From the NCBI RefSeq assembly GCF_028689785.1, contig NZ_JAQVCN010000026.1, positions 25,515 through 63,822 on the forward strand: a stretch of 38,308 bases of DNA, written 5' to 3'. Source of the DNA: Zoogloea sp. Its GTDB lineage: Bacteria; Pseudomonadota; Gammaproteobacteria; Burkholderiales; Rhodocyclaceae. The notes beneath the pieces were generated by a model. That model saw nothing but the letters and a program-made list of their open reading frames with translations. It did no database searches and was not told where the DNA came from. The position numbers were made by a program, and so were the translations under genes. Position 1 is the stretch's first letter. Each line of letters starts with the position of its first letter. Shown piece after piece: positions 1-5,591 of this stretch.

Positions 1-371
1 GCCAGCTCGCCGCCTCGGGCTACGGCAGCCGGCTCGCCGCCTCGGGTGACGGCAGCCAGCTCGCCGCCTCGGGCTACGGCAGCCGGCTCGCCGCCTCGGG
101 TGACGGCAGCCAGCTCGCCGCCTCGGGCTACGGCAGCCGGCTCGCCGCCTCGGGTGACGGCAGCCAGCTCGCCGCCTCGGGTGAGCGTTCCGTCTCGGTG
201 GTCTCTGGCTTTAACGGACAAGCCAGTGCCGGCCCTGGAGGTGCGTTTGCCTTGGCGTGGCTGGACGGCGAACAGGTCCGCATCGCAGTCGGCATCCCCG
301 GCGAGAACGGCATCAAGCCGGGTGTCCTGTACTGCGTGAAAGGCGGAGTCTTGCAGGAGGTCATCTCATGA
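1..371 (+). CDS. Phage repeat protein, 3' end only (9-residue beta-solenoid-like repeats)
   Basis: The reading frame enters from the left edge (codons begin at position 3) and ends at TGA 369-371, giving 122 residues. The first about 60 residues are a 9-residue repeat of form [Q/R]LAASG[Y/D]GS, six full copies plus a decayed seventh. A non-repetitive tail follows (about residues 63-122) with AFALAWLDGEQVRIAVG and GENGIKPGVLYCV. The frame is supported by uninterrupted protein repeats, by the absence of stops and by the stop overlapping the next start (ATGA). Similar repeat-plus-tail proteins are known from phages and prophages, and such short Gly/Ser/Ala periodic repeats are expected to form a beta-solenoid. 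Its function is unknown. The N-terminus lies outside the window, so total length and repeat number cannot be given. Confidence 0.8.
   Translation, partial: QLAASGYGSRLAASGDGSQLAASGYGSRLAASGDGSQLAASGYGSRLAASGDGSQLAASGERSVSVVSGFNGQASAGPGGAFALAWLDGEQVRIAVGIPGENGIKPGVLYCVKGGVLQEVIS
3..188 (+). repeat. 27-bp / 54-bp tandem DNA repeat inside the solenoid gene
   Basis: Two alternating 27-bp units, one encoding a GYGS-type and one a GDGS-type 9-mer, repeat as an identical 54-bp pair three times (3-56, 57-110, 111-164), followed by a degenerate unit to about 188. The near-perfect DNA identity, beyond what the protein needs, suggests recent expansion. Because each unit is a multiple of three, gain or loss keeps the frame. 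More copies may lie to the left of the window. Confidence 0.9.
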
Positions 372-601
372 TCCGCCGACCCCACAGCAGCCCGATCAGG
401 GTGACGAAGGAGGAGATCCAGCACCCGTCAGGGCTGCGCATCCCCAAAGGGCACCGCGTCCGGACCGGCGATAGCCCGGGCAGGTGCCGGGTGATCGGAG
501 TGATCAACCTGCTGAGCCCGAACAGCCCGCTGGCCCATGACGCACTGCATAACGGCGTCTGGGTGGACGAAGACCAGACCGAGGAGCTCCGCCATGCCTG
601 A
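368..601 (+). CDS. Hypothetical phage protein, 77 aa
   Basis: It starts at ATG 368, overlapping the upstream stop by 4 bp (ATGA), with AGGAGG at about 355-360 as ribosome binding site. The protein is small and basic at the N-terminus (MIRRPHSSPIRVTKEEI) and contains a beta-rich middle (GRCRVIGVINLLSP). I do not recognise a family. No signal peptide or membrane segment is visible. Its place in a chain of overlapping genes suggests translational coupling with the repeat protein before it. Confidence 0.7.
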   Translation: MIRRPHSSPIRVTKEEIQHPSGLRIPKGHRVRTGDSPGRCRVIGVINLLSPNSPLAHDALHNGVWVDEDQTEELRHA

Positions 602-722
602 CCGGCCCACCCCCTGGCTGGTGCGCGTCTACACCGAGCACCGTGATGTCATCGATGCAGCCATCGGCACGGCGACATGGGCCGCCATGCTCGCAACGCT
701 GCTGTTCGTGGGGGCGTCGTGA
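594..722 (+). CDS. Small phage protein, 42 aa, possible membrane segment
   Basis: The ATG at 594 lies inside the end of the preceding gene, with GAGGAG at 579-584 upstream. The sequence ends in a hydrophobic stretch (AAIGTATWAAMLATLLFVGAS) that could form one membrane helix at the extreme C-terminus, so a tail-anchored small protein is possible. There is no recognised family. It is kept as a gene because of its good ribosome site and because its stop overlaps the next start (GTGA). Confidence 0.55.
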   Translation: MPDRPTPWLVRVYTEHRDVIDAAIGTATWAAMLATLLFVGAS

Positions 723-1099
723 CCGAGGAATGCTGCCTGGACGTCCATGACGTCGCCTACCCCGGCGACGTCATGGCCTACGCCATCCCCCTCGCCACGA
801 CGAACCGGACGGCCCTCGAGTTTGCGATGCCGAGGCAAGGGATAGAGATCCGATTCGCCCAGGTGGTCTCCGTAACAAAAGGCGGCCAAGTCATCACCTG
901 GCGGGACCACCTGGGCGTCGAGCACCCAGGGCCTCCGGCATCCCGCTGGATCGCCAGCCTCAGCACCCTCCCCAAAACCCTTGCAAGCCCGGTAACCGCC
1001 GATGACTGCCGGTGCCTTGTCGAGCTGTCGGGCGCATATCCCACCCTGCAGGACGCGCAAGCGTTCGTCCTGCGCTTTCGAAGGAGCACCCTGCCTTGA
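719..1099 (+). CDS. Hypothetical phage protein, 126 aa
   Basis: GTG at 719 overlaps the previous stop (GTGA), and the TGA at 1097-1099 overlaps the next TTG start. The 126-residue product begins VTEECCLDVHDVAYPGD and has a beta-rich middle (QVVSVTKGGQVITWRDHLGVEH). The C-terminal part (TADDCRCLVELSG to AQAFVLRF) looks helical. I recognise no family or catalytic motif. An internal ATG further in would lose the overlap architecture shared by all neighbours, so GTG 719 is preferred. Confidence 0.65.
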   Translation: MTEECCLDVHDVAYPGDVMAYAIPLATTNRTALEFAMPRQGIEIRFAQVVSVTKGGQVITWRDHLGVEHPGPPASRWIASLSTLPKTLASPVTADDCRCLVELSGAYPTLQDAQAFVLRFRRSTLP

Positions 1100-1986
1100 A
1101 GCCTCTGATCATCTACCACGCCCACTGTGCCGATGGATTCGGCGCCGCCTGGGCCGCCTACCGCCGGTTCGGTGCTGACGGCGCCGAGTATCTCCCGATG
1201 GAGTACAAGGACCCCCGCGTGAGCCTGTCCGGCTTTGGCGGGGAGCTCACGTTCCCCACGGAAGTGGCCGGGCGGGACATCTACATTTTCGACTTCAGCT
1301 TCCCCAGGGCCGTGATGGAGCACCTCATCCTGACCTCGTCCGCCTTGTACTGGCGGGACCACCACAAGACGGCCTTCGAAGCCATCGAACGGGATCCCGG
1401 GGAGGTGTACCGACACGTCGACCATGGGGCCGGCGTCGACGTGCTGCTCCACGGGGGTCTGAGCGTGCCGTTCTTCCTCCGCCTGATCGAAGATCGGGAC
1501 CTGGGGCGTCTCTGGAAGCCAGGGGGTGCCGCCTACCCGGCGACGCGGGACTTCAACACCGGCCTGCGCAGCGAACCCTACACCTTCGAGAACTTCGACT
1601 GCGCGGAGCAGTGCTGGGTCGAGATTGCAGACACCGGCAGGAGCATGAATCGCCTCTATGACCGGCAAGTGGCCGACCTGGTGGCGAACCGACACACGAC
1701 CAAGCTGGGCGACTGGGCCGGCTTCGCCGTCAACTGCCCGGGCCAGTTTGCCAGCGATGTCGGCAATGCGCTGGCGCTGCTGGCCGGTGGGATCGGCGTC
1801 ACCTGGTTCGTCGACAAGGACGGCACCGTCTGCGTCTCGCTGCGATCCATCGGCGACGTGGACGTCTCGGCCATCGCGGTCCAGATGGGCGGCGGAGGCC
1901 ACCTCAACGCGGCAGGCTTCAAGACGCAAACGGTCCAGATCTCAGGCGACCGGGTCACATTCGGGGCTCCGGATGCCTGCGCTTAA
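1096..1986 (+). CDS. DHH/DHHA1 family phosphoesterase
   Basis: The 296-residue protein has the DHH-superfamily signature: an N-terminal HAHCADGFGAA motif (residues about 8-18), a metal-binding aspartate after a beta strand (IYIFDFSF), the DHH box itself in YWRDHHKTA, and a later VDHGAG. The C-terminal DHHA1 domain ends in GGGGHLNAAGF, the usual RNA/nucleotide-binding glycine motif. Family members are Mn-dependent phosphodiesterases acting on short RNAs, pAp or cyclic dinucleotides; which substrate applies here cannot be read from sequence. The start is TTG 1096, chosen because AAGGAG lies at 1081-1086 and because the codon overlaps the upstream stop (TTGA). It sits in a phage accessory operon, so a role in nucleotide salvage or in countering nucleotide-signal defences is possible but inferred. 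Confidence 0.85.
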   Translation: MKPLIIYHAHCADGFGAAWAAYRRFGADGAEYLPMEYKDPRVSLSGFGGELTFPTEVAGRDIYIFDFSFPRAVMEHLILTSSALYWRDHHKTAFEAIERDPGEVYRHVDHGAGVDVLLHGGLSVPFFLRLIEDRDLGRLWKPGGAAYPATRDFNTGLRSEPYTFENFDCAEQCWVEIADTGRSMNRLYDRQVADLVANRHTTKLGDWAGFAVNCPGQFASDVGNALALLAGGIGVTWFVDKDGTVCVSLRSIGDVDVSAIAVQMGGGGHLNAAGFKTQTVQISGDRVTFGAPDACA

Positions 1987-2377
1987 CCCGGATCGCCTCC
2001 ACCCCCGCCGGCAACGGGCCGAGGAGGCGAACCAGCTGATCGTGCTGATCGGGCAGCAGGGGCGCCAGTTCTTCTTCTCGGAAGGCACCCGCCGCTACGC
2101 CTTCTTCGAAGTGGCCGGAAACGGCCGGGTCTGGTTCAACGATGAGTACTCCGGCGCCAGGATCTACACCCACAAGTGCGCCGGATCTCGCATCAGGGGC
2201 TTCACCCACGGGGGCACGCTGTGGCGCCTGGTTGAGCGGATGGCCAACTACATCACCGCCGGCACCCCTGTCGACATGGCCTACATCGCCCCGAAGTGCT
2301 GGGGCTACTCCCCCGAGGCTGCCGATGCCCTTCGCGCGGCTGCAAGCGCCCTACCTATCACCAGGAGCACCCAATGA
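1973..2377 (+). CDS. Hypothetical phage protein, 134 aa
   Basis: ATG 1973 lies within the end of the DHH gene (14-bp overlap), and the TGA at 2375-2377 overlaps the next ATG. The product starts with a basic segment (MPALNPDRLHPRRQRAEEANQ). It continues with an aromatic-rich region (QFFFSEGTRRYAFFEVAG, VWFNDEYSGARIYTHK) and a helical C-terminus (RLVERMANYITAG). I recognise no family, catalytic motif or membrane segment. Operon position is the only functional clue. Confidence 0.7.
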   Translation: MPALNPDRLHPRRQRAEEANQLIVLIGQQGRQFFFSEGTRRYAFFEVAGNGRVWFNDEYSGARIYTHKCAGSRIRGFTHGGTLWRLVERMANYITAGTPVDMAYIAPKCWGYSPEAADALRAAASALPITRSTQ

Positions 2378-2586
2378 GGAACACCCTCCGCTTCATCGCC
2401 GACTTGTTGTTCGGCATCGCCCAGGCCTTGGCCGCGGGCCTTACTGCCATCCTGGCAGGACTCACCATCGCCGCGGTGGCCGTCTCCGTGGCGACTGTTG
2501 TTCTCTACGTCCTGGGCAAGCAGGACCTGCTTGACTTTCAGCTGTGTGTCGCACCGCCGGGCCAGTGCAAGGGGATTCCGCGATGA
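2374..2586 (+). CDS. Small membrane protein, 70 aa
   Basis: ATG 2374 overlaps the upstream stop (ATGA), with AGGAG about 8 bp before it. The protein is mostly hydrophobic between residues about 8 and 47 (IADLLFGIAQALAAGLTAIL and AGLTIAAVAVSVATVVLYVL), enough for one long or two short membrane helices. A short polar tail with two cysteines follows. There is no recognised family. It could be an inner-membrane lysogeny or exclusion factor, but that is only a guess from its size, hydrophobicity and accessory-operon location. Confidence 0.7.
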   Translation: MRNTLRFIADLLFGIAQALAAGLTAILAGLTIAAVAVSVATVVLYVLGKQDLLDFQLCVAPPGQCKGIPR

Positions 2587-3593
2587 GCTACGAGAGCCCA
2601 CTCGCCGTCCAGACGGACACCCTTGACGATGAGCACCCTCTCTGGCTGGTCAACGAGCAGATCAAGGGCCTCTTGGAAGGTGAAGGCGCTTCGGAGGACC
2701 ACGAAGACGTGCGGACCTTCCTCTTGAACACCGGACTGCCGGAAGGCACCGTCAATCGCATTCACAAGGCAATCGTCTGGGGCGATACGAAAACGCGTCC
2801 CAGCCAGCATCCGGTGAACGTGCAGCTGCTGAGGGCGTTGAAGCGCTTCGCGGACTACCCCGGTGCTATCTGTGAAGCGGACTACTCCGGAGCCCGCGCT
2901 GCCATCGCCGAAGCTGAAGCCCCGCAAGCCGAGACCGATCTTGGGTATCCGGTGCGCATAAAGATCCTCGTAACTCAGCCACACGGCGCGGGCACGTACT
3001 GGTCTGCCCGTCGGATCAGCGAAGTCGATGACGTCGCGGCAACAGGGGCGACTCCGCGGGAGGCAATCTGCAGGGTGCTCCCTCAAGCCGCAGAGCCAGT
3101 GGTTGAAGCGGTCTGTCCCGCCTGTTCCTGCAAAACGGCATGCGAGCACCGTATGGAAGGCCTCGTCTACTGCGCTTCCTGCGGGCAGGTCTTCGCTCCC
3201 GACAGCGAAGCGTCTGGAGAAGACAACGACCGTATCAACGGCGAAGACAACATCCACCGCGCCGCACAGGCGGTGGGCATGCACCCAGCGCCCTGCGCCC
3301 GGCATTGTGAAGCAACGGCATTTGAGATCGAGATTCGGAGACTCACAGCGGAGCGGGATGTGTTGGCAGCCAAGCTGGCCGATGCTGCACAGGTGAGTGC
3401 GCGACTGGGGGAAGCCGTCACAGGGGTGATTGCGGCGGAGCAGGAATGCAAGAGTCCGTCTGCGTGGGTGCAAAAGAGCCTCACCCACGCGCAGCACGCG
3501 ATGCGGGCCCGGGCCTGGCAAGAGCTTCACGCTGCCATGGCCGCCGCAAACCCCTCCCTTGTAAAGATCAAGGATGCTGAAAAAGGCACCTAA
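2583..3593 (+). CDS. Hypothetical phage protein with central zinc-ribbon-like motif
   Basis: ATG 2583 overlaps the upstream stop (ATGA); the product is 336 residues. A central segment reads CPACSCKTACEHRMEG followed by LVYCASCGQVF, giving two CxxC-type pairs about 20 residues apart as in zinc ribbons. After a polar linker the C-terminal part (about residues 255-300) is helical with heptad-like leucines (IEIRRLTAERDVLAAKLADA), probably a short coiled coil. The N-terminal half has no recognised fold. Such proteins are common as unassigned genes in phage accessory operons. This is the last member of the overlapping chain that begins with the solenoid gene. Confidence 0.7.
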   Translation: MSYESPLAVQTDTLDDEHPLWLVNEQIKGLLEGEGASEDHEDVRTFLLNTGLPEGTVNRIHKAIVWGDTKTRPSQHPVNVQLLRALKRFADYPGAICEADYSGARAAIAEAEAPQAETDLGYPVRIKILVTQPHGAGTYWSARRISEVDDVAATGATPREAICRVLPQAAEPVVEAVCPACSCKTACEHRMEGLVYCASCGQVFAPDSEASGEDNDRINGEDNIHRAAQAVGMHPAPCARHCEATAFEIEIRRLTAERDVLAAKLADAAQVSARLGEAVTGVIAAEQECKSPSAWVQKSLTHAQHAMRARAWQELHAAMAAANPSLVKIKDAEKGT

Positions 3594-3647
3594 CCGGCTT
3601 TTGCGAGGAGAATATCGGAAACGACTACTATTTTTGGACCCCAGCCT

Positions 3648-3854
3648 ATGAACCCTGAAGACCTCATCCGGTGGCGCATCCAGATGGATCTCTCCCCGGC
3701 CGCCGCGGCTCTGGCCCTCAAGATCACGGAGCGCACCGTCTACAACTACGAGCACAGCATCACGAAAATCCCCTACTCCGTCGACTTGGCCTGCGCTGCC
3801 CTGGTAGCCAAGCTGGCGCCCTTCTCCGCGAGCAGCGGGCACACACCCCATTAA
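3648..3854 (+). CDS. Small HTH (XRE-like) DNA-binding protein, 68 aa
   Basis: The protein begins MNPEDLIRWRIQMDLSPAAAALAL and continues KITERTVYNYEHSITKIPYSV, which fits a single helix-turn-helix domain of the Cro/XRE type with the recognition helix near ERTVYNYE. It is separated from the previous gene by 54 bp, so it may have its own promoter, but I see only weak matches (TTGCGA at 3601, TACTAT at 3626 with 19-bp spacing). Its stop TAA (3852-3854) overlaps the stop of the convergent helicase gene. It is likely a small transcription regulator of unknown target. Confidence 0.7.
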   Translation: MNPEDLIRWRIQMDLSPAAAALALKITERTVYNYEHSITKIPYSVDLACAALVAKLAPFSASSGHTPH

Positions 3855-5284
3855 CCCGGCCGAAAGGCCAACGCATCCATCACATCTTCCTCGAGGGCGG
3901 TCCGCTGGGCCCGCAGTGCCAGCATCCGCTCCTCGACGGTCCCCCGCGCGACAATCGCGTAATTCACCACGGGCTCCTTCCGCCCGCTTCGGTGAAGCCT
4001 CTTTATCCCCTGATTCCAGAACTCCGCATTACCCGTCACGCCGAACCAGCACATCCCCGAACCTGGGCAGTCCTGCAGGTTCGCACCGTAGGCCAGTGAC
4101 TTCGGATGGGCCAGCAGATACCGGAACTCCCCTGCATTCCACCGGCGCTCCAGGTCCTTCACCTTGTCGGCCCGGACCGCACCAGGCAGCACCGCCTGTA
4201 TCCGATCCATGTCCGGCGCAAAGCTGGTCCAGATCAGCAGCGGCCCGTCGTGCTCCTCGACAATCTCGAGCAGCGCCTCGATCTTGACCCGGTGGATCTC
4301 ATGCCAGGCACCGGCCTGGTCGAACACGATTCCGCAGGCGAGCTGCGACAGCTTGTTGTAGAGCACGCCGGCGTTGACCGCCAGGGCTGCAGCATCCGGC
4401 GCCAGCTCCAGGTAGAGCTCCCGGGCCATCTTCCGGTATTGATCCATCGGGATCTCGACGCCCACCTCTTTGACGACCATCGGCGGCAGGGTCAGCCAGT
4501 CCTTCTCCAGCAGCGTCACCAGGCGCCCGCGGCTGGCGGCCACGATCTGATCGACAGCCCCCTCCTCCGGCAGCCAGGAGTGGACCTTCCGGGTCTTCCG
4601 ATCCACCTTCTCGGGCTTCATCCAGCGCAGCCGAAAGCCGGCCAGGGTCGTGCCGAGGGCCTCGCCGCCGTCGACCAGGCACATCTGCCCCCACAGCTTC
4701 TCCAGCTTGTTGCCGACAGGCGTGCCGTTCATCAGGATCCGGCGCTTGACGTGAAGCACCGCCGCCTTGGCTGCTTCGTACCGGTGGCTGCCCTGGACGG
4801 CGAACCCGCCCGACTCGTCCACCACCAGAATGTCGTAGCACCAGTGGTCCTTCCCCAGGGCCACAGCCAGGTGGAAGAAGTTGTCGTGGCTCACAAGGTG
4901 GATCTTGCTGCGGTCGGCCAGGATGCGTGCACGCAACCCCTCGCGATCAGACGGGCGCATCTTCTGGCCGGTGACGACGCCGGCCACCTCGACCTCCTGC
5001 ACCTGGAAGCCGAAGTCCTCCGCTTCCCAGACCCGGTACGTCAGCCTCTGGAAGTTGGCCCACTTACGGATCTCATTCGGCCAGGTGTCGTAGGCCACGA
5101 TCTTCGGCGCCACCACCAGGACCTGCCTGGCGGCCACGTAGTCGAAGATCAGACTGTCGAGGGCCTCCAGCACGGACGCCGTCTTCCCGAGGCCGGGAGG
5201 GGCCGCAAGAAGCACATCACCGTGGATGCAAGCCTCGGTCATCCGCCGCTGATAGGGGCGCCCTGCGAACACAGGCTGGCTCAT
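3851..5284 (-). CDS. SNF2-type phage DEAD-box helicase
   Basis: This is a 477-residue superfamily 2 helicase. Walker A is APPGLGKT (residues 28-35), Walker B is VVDES (154-158), and motif III is NGTPVGN (186-192). The C-terminal helicase domain ends in an arginine-finger box, QGIKRLHRSGRKEP, followed by GTVEERM, typical of compact phage SNF2-like helicases that lack the DEAH form. It should unwind or translocate on DNA during phage replication. It is the last gene of the leftward early operon and overlaps the VRR-NUC gene by 4 bp (ATGA). SNF2 helicase plus VRR-NUC is a recurring phage pair, probably acting on branched or forked DNA. Confidence 0.9.
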   Translation of the reverse strand: MSQPVFAGRPYQRRMTEACIHGDVLLAAPPGLGKTASVLEALDSLIFDYVAARQVLVVAPKIVAYDTWPNEIRKWANFQRLTYRVWEAEDFGFQVQEVEVAGVVTGQKMRPSDREGLRARILADRSKIHLVSHDNFFHLAVALGKDHWCYDILVVDESGGFAVQGSHRYEAAKAAVLHVKRRILMNGTPVGNKLEKLWGQMCLVDGGEALGTTLAGFRLRWMKPEKVDRKTRKVHSWLPEEGAVDQIVAASRGRLVTLLEKDWLTLPPMVVKEVGVEIPMDQYRKMARELYLELAPDAAALAVNAGVLYNKLSQLACGIVFDQAGAWHEIHRVKIEALLEIVEEHDGPLLIWTSFAPDMDRIQAVLPGAVRADKVKDLERRWNAGEFRYLLAHPKSLAYGANLQDCPGSGMCWFGVTGNAEFWNQGIKRLHRSGRKEPVVNYAIVARGTVEERMLALRAQRTALEEDVMDALAFRPG

Positions 5285-5589
5285 CGCTTCAGCACCTCGG
5301 CGGCGAAGGCTTCGATGTCCAGGTTCGTTTTGATCACCCAGACCTTGATGCCCAGCTTGGCCATCTCTGCAATCTCATCCCGCTGCGGCTTGCTCAGGCG
5401 GCCGGAGCCGCCGTTCTTGAGCTCCGCCAGCGCGAACCGACCGCCCGGTCCGTAGCAGATCCTGTCGGCAGCTCCGTTGCGGCCGTCGTACCGGAGCTTG
5501 CGAGCGACCCACCCGTACGCCTCGACGACCCGCACGAAGCGGGTCTCCAGGTCCGCTTCGACTTCCTTGTAATCCCAGTCCCAGGCCAT
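5281..5589 (-). CDS. VRR-NUC domain nuclease
   Basis: This is a 102-residue single-domain protein starting MAWDWDYKEVEADLETRF. It carries the VRR-NUC/PD-(D/E)XK core: an N-terminal glutamate helix, then NGAADRI with the catalytic Asp, then ALAELKNG with the E-x-K pair, then SKPQRDEI with the conserved Gln. Family members (phage stand-alone forms, and the Fan1 nuclease domain) cut branched or flap DNA. The start at 5589 is chosen because it gives the usual compact length and sits 2 bp after the primase stop. A longer in-frame start at 5655 would lie inside the primase gene and adds unconserved sequence. Confidence 0.88.
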   Translation of the reverse strand: MAWDWDYKEVEADLETRFVRVVEAYGWVARKLRYDGRNGAADRICYGPGGRFALAELKNGGSGRLSKPQRDEIAEMAKLGIKVWVIKTNLDIEAFAAEVLKR

Positions 5590-5591
5590 GA

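Noticed and set aside
46-339. Plus-strand frame starting at 46 with SSPPRATAAG repeats
   Set aside because: It is an out-of-frame reading of the 27-bp repeat. The frame ending at 371 has the known phage repeat style, a sensible C-terminal domain and a stop overlapping the next start.
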